A program made the translations under genes and the position numbers. Shown piece after piece: positions 33,783-43,722 of a stretch of DNA of 64,000 nt (position 1 is the stretch's first letter; each line of letters starts with the position of its first letter). The notes beneath the pieces are model-generated. The model ran no database searches and was not told the DNA's origin. It saw only the letters and a program-made list of their open reading frames with translations. This stretch comes from CAZTGZ01 sp964613385 (lineage in GTDB: Bacteria > Bacteroidota > Bacteroidia > NS11-12g > UBA9320): NCBI GenBank assembly GCA_964613385.1, contig CAZTGZ010000011.1, positions 15,384 through 79,383 on the forward strand, given 5' to 3'.

Positions 33783-36620
33783 ATGTCCGAAATAACTGTG
33801 GCTACACCCATTTCTTCAGAAACCCATTCCAAGTGTATTGAAATTGTTGGGGCAAATATGCACAACCTGCAAAATGTCAGCGTTCAAATTCCGAGAAATA
33901 AAATGACCGTGGTTACAGGAGTCTCAGGATCCGGCAAATCCAGTCTGATATTTGACACGCTTTATGCAGAAGGTCAAAGGCGTTATGTCGAAAGCCTTTC
34001 ATCTTATGCACGCCAGTTCCTGGGGAAAATGGAAAAACCAGAAGTTGATGATATACGAGGCCTTTCGCCTTGCATTGCAATAGAACAAAAAGTCAATACC
34101 CGAAATCCCAGATCAACTGTTGCGACTTCCACTGAAATATATGATTACCTAAAGCTACTTTTTGCCAGAGTGGGGAAAACCTATTCACCAATTTCAGGCA
34201 ATGAAGTTAAATGCCATGACGTCCGAGATGTAATTGAAAAGTTTTCAACCTTCACCGATGGAACCAAAGTATATATACTTACCGCATTACCTGCAAAACC
34301 CGCAGAATTAAAAGAAAGGCTCACACTTGAAATGAAGAAAGGATTCTCCAGAGCCCTGGATGAAAATGCTCAAATTGTGAGAATTGATGAATGGCTGCAG
34401 GAAAAATCAAAAGAAATTCCAAAATATTTGCTTATCGACCGTCTGGTTAAAGAAATCGGTGATCAGGAGCAGGAAAGTCGCTTAGCTGATTCTTCTGAAA
34501 CCGCATTTTGGGAAGGAAATGGAGAAATGATTCTTTTATCTCAGGATGGAAGCCATGCTCATTGGGAAACCTTTTCAAGACGGTTTGAGGCAGATGGATT
34601 ACAGTTTGAAGTGCCGAATGTCAATTTCCTGAGTTTTAATAATCCGTATGGTGCCTGCAAAACCTGTGAAGGGTTTGGTTCTGTTATTGGATTGGATGAA
34701 AATCTGGTTATTCCCGAACAATCGCTCAGTGTATATGAAGGCGCAGTTGCACCCTGGAGAAGCGACACCATGATGCATTGGAAAAAAGAATTCATTCAAG
34801 CCGCAGCCATACAGGATTTTCCGGTTCACAGGGCTTACCATGACTTGAATGATCTTGAGAAAAAATTGTTATGGGAAGGCAATAAGAAAATCAACGGGAT
34901 ACGCAGTTTTTTCAAATTTCTGGAAGAACAGAGTTACAAAATCCAGTACAGGGTCATGTTGAGCAAGTACAAAGGGAAAACACTTTGTCCGGATTGCCTT
35001 GGATCCAGATTGAGAAAGGATGCTTCTTATGTAAAATTACCTCATCTTGAAAATGGGAAGGCAACACCATCTCGGAGCCTACCGGAAGTTTTGCTGCTTT
35101 CCATTGAAAAAGCGCATGATTTTTTCAATGAATTGCATTTGCCGGAAAATGATGAGAAAATTGGCAAAAGATTATTGAATGAAATACAATCCAGACTCGG
35201 ATTTCTAAAGAAAGTAGGCGTCGGATATCTCCAGCTGAGCCGCCTTTCGTCTAGTTTGTCAGGAGGAGAATCGCAGCGCATTAACCTTGCCACCGTTTTG
35301 GGCAGTAGTTTGGTCGGTTCTACCTATATATTGGATGAGCCCAGCATTGGCTTGCATCCGGAAGATACACTCAACCTGATAGATGTTCTGAAGGAATTGA
35401 AACATTGCGGAAATACGGTAATTGTTGTTGAACATGATGATGAAATCATGAGACAAGCCGACCATATATTAGACATAGGCCCACAAGCAGGCACTTTGGG
35501 CGGAAAACTTGTATTCTCCGGATCCTTTGCTGAATTGCTCATATCGGATACGCTCACTGCCAACTATCTGACTTCCAGTTTAATCCCGGTACCCAATATT
35601 CGAAGAAGCACCGAAATTGGATTAACACTGTCAGGAGTCAGAATTCACAACATCAAACATGCCGACGCCTTTTTCCCGCTCAATGCCTTTACGGCAGTTA
35701 CCGGGGTCAGCGGAAGCGGCAAAACAAGCCTGGTAAAAGGTATACTTTACCCTGCCTTGCTAAGAGAGTTGGAAGGTACCGGTATTATTAAAAACGGCGC
35801 TTTACGCGCTTTAGAAGGTCCATGGGATTTATTGGACAAAGTGGAAATGATAGATCAGAATCCTATCGGAAAATCAAGCCGCTCCAATCCGGTAACTTAT
35901 GTTAAAGCATATGATGTGATTCGCGATTTGTTCTGTTCGCAAACCCTAAGTAAAAAAAGAGCGTATAAACCGGCATATTTTTCATTTAATGTTGAAGGAG
36001 GAAGATGCGAAAATTGCCAGGGAGAAGGTGAAGAGATAATTGAAATGCAATTCATGGCTGATTTGCATATCCCTTGTGAAGTATGCAAAGGGAAGAGATT
36101 TAAGGATGAAATCCTCGAGATAAAATATAAGGACAAAAATATTTTTGATGTCCTGAGCATGACGGTGGATGACGCAATTCATTTTTTTGAAGGCAATGAT
36201 CTGATTGTCAATCGTTTGTTGCCATTACAAGAGGTTGGACTCGGATATGTTACCCTGGGACAAGGAAGCAGCACTTTGAGCGGGGGAGAGGCGCAACGTG
36301 TAAAACTGGCCACTTACTTGGGAAAAGGACAGACCAAAGAGAAAATTCTGTTCATTTTCGATGAGCCCACCACAGGACTGCATATGCATGATATTTCAAA
36401 ACTTTTGGCCTCGTTCAATGCACTCATTAAAAAAGGTCATAGCATCGTTGTCATAGAACACAATCTGGATGTAATTAAAACTGCGGATTGGGTCATAGAT
36501 TTGGGACCGGGAGGCGGTGAGCACGGCGGTCAGGTATTGTTTCAAGGCACGCCTGAGAATTTGGCAAAGCTGGAATATGGCTTCACCGGAAAGCACCTTA
36601 AACAAAGATTAAACGCTTAA
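33783..36620 (+). CDS. uvrA: Excinuclease ABC subunit A
   Basis: A 945-residue UvrA, damage sensor of nucleotide excision repair. It carries two ABC modules: Walker A GVSGSGKSS near the N-terminus and GVSGSGKTS near residue 640, with signature motifs LSGGESQRI and LSGGEAQRV. CKTC and CPDC pairs are present in the first half, and CENC and CEVC in the second, forming zinc modules. The first zinc module of E. coli UvrA has a CxxC before the FSFNNPYGAC segment; here that region lacks it. The stop overlaps the murF stop by 4 bases on opposite strands. Confidence 0.95.
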   Translation: MSEITVATPISSETHSKCIEIVGANMHNLQNVSVQIPRNKMTVVTGVSGSGKSSLIFDTLYAEGQRRYVESLSSYARQFLGKMEKPEVDDIRGLSPCIAIEQKVNTRNPRSTVATSTEIYDYLKLLFARVGKTYSPISGNEVKCHDVRDVIEKFSTFTDGTKVYILTALPAKPAELKERLTLEMKKGFSRALDENAQIVRIDEWLQEKSKEIPKYLLIDRLVKEIGDQEQESRLADSSETAFWEGNGEMILLSQDGSHAHWETFSRRFEADGLQFEVPNVNFLSFNNPYGACKTCEGFGSVIGLDENLVIPEQSLSVYEGAVAPWRSDTMMHWKKEFIQAAAIQDFPVHRAYHDLNDLEKKLLWEGNKKINGIRSFFKFLEEQSYKIQYRVMLSKYKGKTLCPDCLGSRLRKDASYVKLPHLENGKATPSRSLPEVLLLSIEKAHDFFNELHLPENDEKIGKRLLNEIQSRLGFLKKVGVGYLQLSRLSSSLSGGESQRINLATVLGSSLVGSTYILDEPSIGLHPEDTLNLIDVLKELKHCGNTVIVVEHDDEIMRQADHILDIGPQAGTLGGKLVFSGSFAELLISDTLTANYLTSSLIPVPNIRRSTEIGLTLSGVRIHNIKHADAFFPLNAFTAVTGVSGSGKTSLVKGILYPALLRELEGTGIIKNGALRALEGPWDLLDKVEMIDQNPIGKSSRSNPVTYVKAYDVIRDLFCSQTLSKKRAYKPAYFSFNVEGGRCENCQGEGEEIIEMQFMADLHIPCEVCKGKRFKDEILEIKYKDKNIFDVLSMTVDDAIHFFEGNDLIVNRLLPLQEVGLGYVTLGQGSSTLSGGEAQRVKLATYLGKGQTKEKILFIFDEPTTGLHMHDISKLLASFNALIKKGHSIVVIEHNLDVIKTADWVIDLGPGGGEHGGQVLFQGTPENLAKLEYGFTGKHLKQRLNA

Positions 36621-37912
36621 TTCAGCAATTCCAGGAGCTTTTCCATGGCCATTCCACGAGAGCCTTTTATTAAAATAGCTCCTTTGGGTAAAGGTTCTTT
36701 TTGTAGCGCTTCCAGCAATGCAGCGGTTCCGGGAAACGCTTTAATTTTATCAGTTATAATATCGCAACCATAAAAGGCACTTCCTGCAGTGTAAACCCTA
36801 TCGAGAGCAGAGTTTGCACACCAATCGATAATAGCCTGATGTTCTGCATGCTCATGCTCACCCAATTCGAACATATCTCCCAAGAGTGCAATTTTGGGCT
36901 GCATAGAAAACCTCTCAAAACTCTGTAACGCGGCTTCCATACTACTCGGGTTGGCATTATACGCGTCTAAAAAAATGGAGTATCCGCCTTGCTCAATAAA
37001 TTGTGAACGATTATTCTTTGGTACATAACGCTCAATGGCTTCCTGCATCCGATCCCATGAAACGCCCATTTTGTATCCAATGCAAATCGCAGCTAACATA
37101 TTTTCAAAATTATGTTTTCCGGGCAGCTTGCTTTTGAACAAATGGCCATTCACCTCGCCGATAACCGAGGGAATTTCCTGTAATATCTTACCTGAAATGG
37201 ATAAACCCGAATCATCTGTTCCATAGGAGCTGAAATCCTTAAATCTTGAACTCATATTGCGTAACCACGAGTCATTCATATTCACCATGATATGACCTCC
37301 ATGCTTCAGGAGATATTGATACAATTCAGATTCAGCTCTGGCCACACCTTCAATACTTCCAAATCCTTCCAAATGTTCTTTCCCAATATTGGTAATAGTT
37401 CCGATATCAGGTTGAGCTATTTCACATAGTTCGGCAATCTCCCCCTGGTGATTCGCACCCAATTCAAGCAGCATCACTTCTGCATCCTTTGGACATTTAA
37501 GAATGGTTAGTGGAACCCCAATATGGTTGTTAAAATTGCCTTCTGTAACATGAGTTTTATATTTTTGCTGTAGAACCCTGCTACTCAATTCTTTAGTTGT
37601 TGTTTTGCCATTACTGCCACCAATGGCAATCACCGGTATTCCCAGACTCTTCCTGTACAAAGCCGCCATTTCCTGCAATGTATTCAAGGCTGATGCAACC
37701 CGGTAACAATGACCATTTTCGATTCCCGATTCATCAACAATCGCGGCAATTGCTCCTTTCTCAAGTGCCATTAAAGCATATTCGTTGCCATTGAATCGAT
37801 CCCCTTTTAACGCAAAGAAAACAGAACCCGGAAGTATGGTTCTTGTGTCGGTTGAAACCTTGAAATCACAGGATTCAAGAATCTGAAATATTACTGTATT
37901 ATTCGCAAACAT
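36617..37912 (-). CDS. murF: UDP-N-acetylmuramoyl-tripeptide--D-alanyl-D-alanine ligase
   Basis: A 431-residue Mur ligase that adds D-Ala-D-Ala to the peptidoglycan precursor. N-terminal UDP-substrate domain with DTRTILPGSVFFALKG, ATP-binding loop GGSNGKTT (98-105), central domain with LLELGANHQGEI and NIGKEHLEGF, and C-terminal domain with DAYNANPSSMEAAL and LLGDMFELG. I start at the ATG at 37912 (MFANNTVIF); the upstream ATG at 37951 encodes a cysteine-rich prefix with no support. The gene lies alone, away from the mur-fts cluster usually expected. It is divergent from the first FG-GAP cargo gene. Confidence 0.95.
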   Translation of the reverse strand: MFANNTVIFQILESCDFKVSTDTRTILPGSVFFALKGDRFNGNEYALMALEKGAIAAIVDESGIENGHCYRVASALNTLQEMAALYRKSLGIPVIAIGGSNGKTTTKELSSRVLQQKYKTHVTEGNFNNHIGVPLTILKCPKDAEVMLLELGANHQGEIAELCEIAQPDIGTITNIGKEHLEGFGSIEGVARAESELYQYLLKHGGHIMVNMNDSWLRNMSSRFKDFSSYGTDDSGLSISGKILQEIPSVIGEVNGHLFKSKLPGKHNFENMLAAICIGYKMGVSWDRMQEAIERYVPKNNRSQFIEQGGYSIFLDAYNANPSSMEAALQSFERFSMQPKIALLGDMFELGEHEHAEHQAIIDWCANSALDRVYTAGSAFYGCDIITDKIKAFPGTAALLEALQKEPLPKGAILIKGSRGMAMEKLLELLN

Positions 37913-37956
37913 ATTTGACTTACTGATGCAACATTTACTATCTTTATGCAATCTTA

Positions 37957-40230
37957 ATGCTTATAAAGCGCTTGTACTATATCAACCAATTCTTATTTCT
38001 GATGCTGCTAAGCACCGGAGCTATATTTGCTCAGGAGAAATTTTTATTCAAATCGACCGAAAAAACATCTATTCAGTTACATCAAGCAGATAGCTTTATT
38101 TCCTCGCTTCCCGGTTTCAATGCACCTATGTTTTCGAGATTAGATGTTGATAATGATGGAGTTAAGGATATTTATGTTTATGATAAACACAACAAATCCT
38201 CTTTAGTTTATATCTTAAATCCGGATGGCACCTATAGTCACAGGGATGATTTTTCGACAATCTTTCCTGAAATAAGTGATTGGGTATTATTGGTGGATTA
38301 TGACGACGATGGGAAAGAAGACTTATGGACGAGAGACAATTACTATAACTCAGTAAAACTCTACAGAAATGTTACGCCGGCCGATGCAAATCATGTCAGA
38401 TTTGAACTGGTTACCAATGCACTTAGGGCTTATACTTTTTCGGAGCTAATTGATACCACAAACTTGTTTTGTGATAAGAGCAATGTTCCCGGAATCGCTG
38501 ACATTGATGGTGACGGAGACATTGATTTTGTAACGCTGCAAAATACAGGGCTCGGTGTAACATTATTTTTAAACAATACAGCCGAAAATAGTTTGCCGCT
38601 ACATCCGCCTTCTTTCGAAATGCCGGATGATTGTTGGGGTGATTTCAGCGAAGCCTCTTTGACGAATGATATTTTTCTCGAGAGATATAAATTCTGCCGT
38701 AACAAATACTACCGTTATAAAAAGCATGCCGGCGGATCATCTATTCTCCTTTTTGATGCAGATGGAGATTCAGATAAAGACGTTTTATTGGGGAATGCCG
38801 GATATGATGAATTAGCCTACCTCGAAAATGGAAGGAATGATTTTGTCATGAAACGGGATAGTATCATCGCTTTCAATTTTAACTATCCTCCTTCTCAACC
38901 CGCTAAGGCTAAGGTATTTGCAGCAGCTTTTTTGATACAACCCGCCAAAAAAGGCGAACCAGCCCGCCTCATGATTGCACCCACGGAAACGGACGATGCA
39001 AATTATTCACTGGATCAAGATGGATCATATCCCGTCTATAAGAACATAGCCTCAGATGGAACGTTCAATTTTATTCCGGATACGACTTTTCATTTACCCG
39101 GCATGGTAAAGGATTTTGGCGCATACAGCCATCCGGCATTCGGAGATTTAAATGGTGATGGACTGGTTGATTTGCTCATTGCACATAATGGAAATGCTGC
39201 CTCAACCAAAGGAAAAACAGATAAAATCACCTACTTTAAGGGTATTGCACCGAATCAATTCAAGTGGATGGATGATGATTTTATATCGCTGAGTCTAGAC
39301 TCCATTGAAGGTTTAGCACCTTGCATTGGCGACTTGAATAATGATGACAAGCCGGATTTGATCATAGGGGATAAGAGTGGAAAAATCCGTTGCTTTCAGA
39401 ATCAAAGTTCAGGTGTGGCACTCTCCTTTACCGAAGTTAATTGGACTAACGGCATTACATTTCCAAATACCTATGCTAAACCGCACATTTGTGACATTGA
39501 CTTAGATTCTATCCCTGATCTGCTCATAGGTACACGGGAGGGAAATATTCTGGCTTATCGCAATCTGTCCAACACCAGCCCTGACTTCTCACCAATTTCA
39601 GATACTTTTGGCAATATTGCGATCAATCCATTGGAATTGAGATCTGTTCAAGACCCGATCAGCAATGAATGGAAAGATTCTCTGGTTCCGGATATTGAAG
39701 GATTTATCAGCTTGAGTTCAATCAGAGACAATCAGCAAATACTGCATTTGCTTTTGACCAGAAAAGATGGTCATCTGCATGCATTCGTGCCTGAAGATTC
39801 AAAGCAACCTTTTGGAAAATATAAAATATCCGGTGACGAAATTTCTCAAATATCCGGCAGTTTACAAACGTATTCTACCGGCTACAGATCAACCGTCTCT
39901 GCATTTAAGAACCCTTCTGATGGAAAAGTCTGGTTCGCTACAGGAAATGCGGGAGGCGGATTGACATTCTTCTTGGGCGAATCTGTTTCAGGCTTAAAAC
40001 CAATGCACGAGACCCGATTTTCCATCTACCCAAATCCATCTTACCAATTCATACAAATAGAATCAGATCATCCTTTTGATGGATTTAAAATTCTGGATCT
40101 TTCAGGAAGACCCATAAACGATCATGAAGGTATGATGGGAGACATTAAATATCTGCCGGCTGGCATTTATTTGATTCAAATTCTGAACAAAAAGGAGGTT
40201 ATAGGACATTCGAAATTCATTAAATTATGA
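37957..40230 (+). CDS. FG-GAP/VCBS-repeat surface protein with T9SS sorting domain (paralogue 1)
   Basis: A 757-residue exported protein with a signal peptide (to about residue 26) and multiple FG-GAP-type repeats that carry Asp-rich calcium loops: DVDNDGVKD, DIDGDGDIDF, DADGDSDKD, DLNGDGLVD, DLNNDDKPD and DIDLDSIPD. The fold is expected to be an integrin-like beta-propeller. The C-terminus is a type A T9SS sorting domain (YPNPSYQF, then AGIYLIQIL). A large extracellular adhesion or ligand-binding role is likely. It overlaps the next gene by 4 bases (ATGA) and is a paralogue of it, so the two are translationally coupled. Confidence 0.87.
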   Translation: MLIKRLYYINQFLFLMLLSTGAIFAQEKFLFKSTEKTSIQLHQADSFISSLPGFNAPMFSRLDVDNDGVKDIYVYDKHNKSSLVYILNPDGTYSHRDDFSTIFPEISDWVLLVDYDDDGKEDLWTRDNYYNSVKLYRNVTPADANHVRFELVTNALRAYTFSELIDTTNLFCDKSNVPGIADIDGDGDIDFVTLQNTGLGVTLFLNNTAENSLPLHPPSFEMPDDCWGDFSEASLTNDIFLERYKFCRNKYYRYKKHAGGSSILLFDADGDSDKDVLLGNAGYDELAYLENGRNDFVMKRDSIIAFNFNYPPSQPAKAKVFAAAFLIQPAKKGEPARLMIAPTETDDANYSLDQDGSYPVYKNIASDGTFNFIPDTTFHLPGMVKDFGAYSHPAFGDLNGDGLVDLLIAHNGNAASTKGKTDKITYFKGIAPNQFKWMDDDFISLSLDSIEGLAPCIGDLNNDDKPDLIIGDKSGKIRCFQNQSSGVALSFTEVNWTNGITFPNTYAKPHICDIDLDSIPDLLIGTREGNILAYRNLSNTSPDFSPISDTFGNIAINPLELRSVQDPISNEWKDSLVPDIEGFISLSSIRDNQQILHLLLTRKDGHLHAFVPEDSKQPFGKYKISGDEISQISGSLQTYSTGYRSTVSAFKNPSDGKVWFATGNAGGGLTFFLGESVSGLKPMHETRFSIYPNPSYQFIQIESDHPFDGFKILDLSGRPINDHEGMMGDIKYLPAGIYLIQILNKKEVIGHSKFIKL

Positions 40231-42494
40231 GAATTGCTTACTTATTATTTTTATGCTTATCTGCCTTTTATAGCAGCGCATTTTCAGGACCGGACACTTT
40301 GTTTTACCGCCCTCAATTTGATATCACGGTAATTGGTTCTAATTCAGATACGCTGATCTCTCCCTGGTGCGGAGGCATGAATCAACCTCAATTCTCCGCC
40401 ATGGACTTGAACGGTGACAATGTAAAGGATTTGGTGGTGTTTGACCGATCAGGAAGCGTCATGCAAACGTTTATTGCCTACCAAAAGCCTGACAAATCAT
40501 GGTACTATACATATGACCCTTCTTACGAAAGCAGATTCCCGGAGAGTGACGATATTTTAATATTGGCAGATCACAATAAAGACGGTCGGGAGGACTGTTG
40601 GTATCGCGACCCCTTTGATGGATACCTGAAGCTCGCGCACAGTACGGGCAATACCTTTTCAAAGCCGGAATCATTTCTGAAAGCATATAATTTTGGAAAT
40701 CCACCTTTTGATAGTAGCAATTTTGTTCTTTGGATAGGCAATCATCCTGCCATTACGGATATTGATAACGATGGTGATCTGGATTTTTTCTCAACAGATT
40801 ATTGCGGAACCGACTTAATCTATTATTTGAATAATACCGCAGAAAACAGCCTGCCTTCAGGGAATCATTCCTTCGAAATTCCGGACAGATGTTTTGGAGA
40901 TCTGGGCGAAGATCAACTGGGACTTAAATTGGGTGCAAAATGTCTATATCCCAATAAATATTACCGTTACAATAAAAAGAAACATTGCTCGAGCAAAACG
41001 CTCGCATTTTATGATATTGACAATGACGGCGACAAGGATTTGTTTCTGGGAAATTCTGAAGGCCTTGATTATACTATGTTGCTGATAATCAATGGAAAGA
41101 AAGATTTCAATAGAAGTATAGACACCTTTATTCGCATTGATTCCTTTTACATCGACTCCATGGCGGTAAAAAATATGGCCATAGCGCCTTCCGTGTATTT
41201 TATCGATTTGGATAAAGATGGAATTACGGACATGCTGTTATCCGGGAATGAAGGCCGCAAAATTGATTATCCGGTGAAGGAAAGGGATCATATCGTTTTC
41301 TTAAAAAATTATGGCACCAATGCATTACCTGATTTCCGATATCAAACCCATGACTTTTTGATTGGAGAAATGATAGATATGGGAGGGATGTCGCATCCGG
41401 TGTTGCATGATCTCGATAAAGACGGTGACTTAGACCTTTTGGTCGCTTCGAATGGAGACCATTTTAAATCCGCGGATAAAAATGACAGGCTGGCATATTA
41501 TGAGAACATAGGAAACAAAACGCTCCCTGTATTTAAGTTAATATCCGAAGACTTCTGGAATATCAGTAAAGATTCTCTCGTTGGAATCTCTCCGGCCTTT
41601 GGTGATCTGAATGGCGATGGTAAGCCTGAGTTACTCATGGGTACCACCAATGGGAATTTGGCATTATATGAGAATAAAGGAACTTTGCAAAGTCCTGATT
41701 TTCAGATTATTTCAAAAGAAGCATATGGATTGCAGGTTGCAGGTTCCACAGCTCCTTGTCTGGCCGATTTGAACAAAGACGGACTGATCGACTTACTGCT
41801 GGGTTCAAGAGAAGGTAACATCTATTGGTATCAGAATAATGGGACTTCTGCACAAGCTGCTTGGGAACATAAGTCCGATTCATTTGGAAAAATCCTTATC
41901 AATAAATTGATCCAGGAAAATCCACCTATTTACAGCTTTTTAGGATACAGTGCGCCGACCGTTGCAGATTTGAATAAAGATGGAAAATTAGACCTGTTGG
42001 TCGGTGGACATGAGGGATACTTCAAAGTTTACATGAACATTGAAACAAACCTAAATGGAACTTTCGAATTGTCAGATAGCCTTATAATCTTAGACAATGT
42101 ACTACAAAGACAGGATTTAGGGTCCAGAATTAAAATAACAACCGGAGATTTAAATGGTGACAGCATTCCTGAAATAATATCCGGAAATATGAGGGGTGGT
42201 CTTCATCTTTATAAAGGATTTTTAATCACTGAAGGAGGAGGTGGATTTATCTCAAACAGAACACATCAAATTCTCCGTATTTATCCAAATCCCACTAAAA
42301 ATCAATTTGTTATACAAGCCGGAGCAGGAGAAATTAACATCACAACCATAGACGGTAAGGTGCTATTCCATCAAACTTCATCCGAAATCGAACACAGAAT
42401 AGATGGTAGCAATTGGCCGGCCGGAATATATTTAGCAAAATGGTCCGATAAATTTGGTAACATCGCAACCGGAAAAGTTGTGATCACCAAATAG
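40227..42494 (+). CDS. FG-GAP/VCBS-repeat surface protein with T9SS sorting domain (paralogue 2)
   Basis: A 755-residue paralogue of the preceding gene. It shares the same order of parts: signal peptide (MRIAYLLFLCLSAFYSSAFS), Asp-rich loops (DLNGDNVKD, DIDNDGDLDFF, DIDNDGDKD, DLDKDGDLD, DLNGDGKPE, DLNKDGLID, DLNKDGKLD) and a T9SS domain with YPNPTKNQF. The segment NNTAENSLP, the C-F/W-GD motif and NKYYRY are almost identical in position in the two proteins, including paired cysteines. Overlap ATGA with the upstream stop. Function inferred as surface display, not catalysis. Confidence 0.87.
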   Translation: MRIAYLLFLCLSAFYSSAFSGPDTLFYRPQFDITVIGSNSDTLISPWCGGMNQPQFSAMDLNGDNVKDLVVFDRSGSVMQTFIAYQKPDKSWYYTYDPSYESRFPESDDILILADHNKDGREDCWYRDPFDGYLKLAHSTGNTFSKPESFLKAYNFGNPPFDSSNFVLWIGNHPAITDIDNDGDLDFFSTDYCGTDLIYYLNNTAENSLPSGNHSFEIPDRCFGDLGEDQLGLKLGAKCLYPNKYYRYNKKKHCSSKTLAFYDIDNDGDKDLFLGNSEGLDYTMLLIINGKKDFNRSIDTFIRIDSFYIDSMAVKNMAIAPSVYFIDLDKDGITDMLLSGNEGRKIDYPVKERDHIVFLKNYGTNALPDFRYQTHDFLIGEMIDMGGMSHPVLHDLDKDGDLDLLVASNGDHFKSADKNDRLAYYENIGNKTLPVFKLISEDFWNISKDSLVGISPAFGDLNGDGKPELLMGTTNGNLALYENKGTLQSPDFQIISKEAYGLQVAGSTAPCLADLNKDGLIDLLLGSREGNIYWYQNNGTSAQAAWEHKSDSFGKILINKLIQENPPIYSFLGYSAPTVADLNKDGKLDLLVGGHEGYFKVYMNIETNLNGTFELSDSLIILDNVLQRQDLGSRIKITTGDLNGDSIPEIISGNMRGGLHLYKGFLITEGGGGFISNRTHQILRIYPNPTKNQFVIQAGAGEINITTIDGKVLFHQTSSEIEHRIDGSNWPAGIYLAKWSDKFGNIATGKVVITK

Positions 42495-42501
42495 ACCTAA
42501 G

Positions 42502-43722
42502 TTGAATTTTAAACCCGTTATTTTGGGTGCGGGCCCCGCCGGGATGGCGGCAAGCATCACGTTGGCTAAAAACGGAATTGAGCATTTCATTGTGGACAAA
42601 TGCACTTTTCCAAGAGATAAAATATGCGGAGACGCCTTAAGTGGTAAGGTAATCCACGAGTTTAGAAAGTACTTTCCGGAAAGCCTGCAAGGATTCAAAA
42701 ATCTCGAAAAGAAAATGGGAAGTATGGGGGTAATCTTTACATCCCCCGGCGGGCAGTATACAGAAATTCCCTTCCGAAAAGACATTAAACCGGAAGATGA
42801 TGCACCCGGTTTTGTCGTTTCCAGATATGTGTTTGATCATTTTCTTTATGCTCACCTCGACCCGAAGTTCGCTTCTTTTATACAGGCAGACATTGGTGAT
42901 GTCCAATACACAGATAAAGGGATAACCATATTAGATAGACAGAATCAGTCCATATTAGATGCATCTGTGGTTATTGCAGCAGATGGTGCCAACTCATTGA
43001 TCAGGCGCAGATTTATGCCCGATGAGCAAACAGTTACCTGTGCCGGATTGCGACAATATTGGTCTAATGTAAAAGGTCTACACCCAAAAGGTTATATTGA
43101 ACTTCACTTTCTAAAGGACATTCAACCCGGATACTTTTGGATTTTTCCCATGGCAGAGAATCGGGCGAATGTTGGAATTGGGATGCTCACAGACAAGATT
43201 AAATCCTCAAATCTCAACCTTAGAACTCTTTTTGAAAATGTTTTACAAAAACATCCGGTGATTTCTGAGAGATTCAAGGATGCAATGCCTCTGGAATCAG
43301 CAAAAGGATGGCCACTTACATTAGGCACAAAAAAAAGAAGTATCAGTGGGAATTGCTTCTTGCTGGCAGGAGATGCCGCATCACTCATTGACCCATTCAC
43401 AGGAGAAGGTATTGCAAATGCCATCACGAGTGGTAGAATAGCGGCTGAAACAGTCATTAAAGCTACTCATTCAGGAAACTTTTCGGCTGAAAACCTGAAA
43501 TTATATGATGACCAAATCTATCAGAAAATAGGCGGAGAATTGGCAATTAGTAACCAATTGATGAAAGTTTCACAATACAAATCATTGTTTAATTTCATCG
43601 TAAACAGAGCCGAGAAAAATCAATTCTTAAAATCAACTTTGATTGACATGTTCAACCAGTCCGATCTCCGCAAACAACTCTATAATCCCATTTTTTATTT
43701 ACGGCTTATTTTGGGAAGGTAG
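42502..43722 (+). CDS. Geranylgeranyl reductase-family FAD-dependent oxidoreductase
   Basis: A 406-residue flavoprotein. The FAD-binding motif VILGAGPAGMAAS is at about 6-18, followed by DKCTFPRDKICGDALSGK and GDAASLIDPFTGEGIANAI, the two conserved family motifs. Related enzymes saturate isoprenoid double bonds in archaeal lipids, chlorophyll or quinones. The only start available in frame is TTG at 42502, as stops lie just upstream and the next Met is inside the FAD loop. It begins 7 bases after the FG-GAP gene. Its 3' end overlaps the convergent cytochrome gene by 24 bases. The substrate is not known. Confidence 0.83.
   Translation: MNFKPVILGAGPAGMAASITLAKNGIEHFIVDKCTFPRDKICGDALSGKVIHEFRKYFPESLQGFKNLEKKMGSMGVIFTSPGGQYTEIPFRKDIKPEDDAPGFVVSRYVFDHFLYAHLDPKFASFIQADIGDVQYTDKGITILDRQNQSILDASVVIAADGANSLIRRRFMPDEQTVTCAGLRQYWSNVKGLHPKGYIELHFLKDIQPGYFWIFPMAENRANVGIGMLTDKIKSSNLNLRTLFENVLQKHPVISERFKDAMPLESAKGWPLTLGTKKRSISGNCFLLAGDAASLIDPFTGEGIANAITSGRIAAETVIKATHSGNFSAENLKLYDDQIYQKIGGELAISNQLMKVSQYKSLFNFIVNRAEKNQFLKSTLIDMFNQSDLRKQLYNPIFYLRLILGR

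Noticed and set aside
37957..42494. DNA-level tandem repeat
   Set aside because: The two genes are similar as proteins, but I see no long identical DNA stretch, so it is an old duplication and not a recent repeat.
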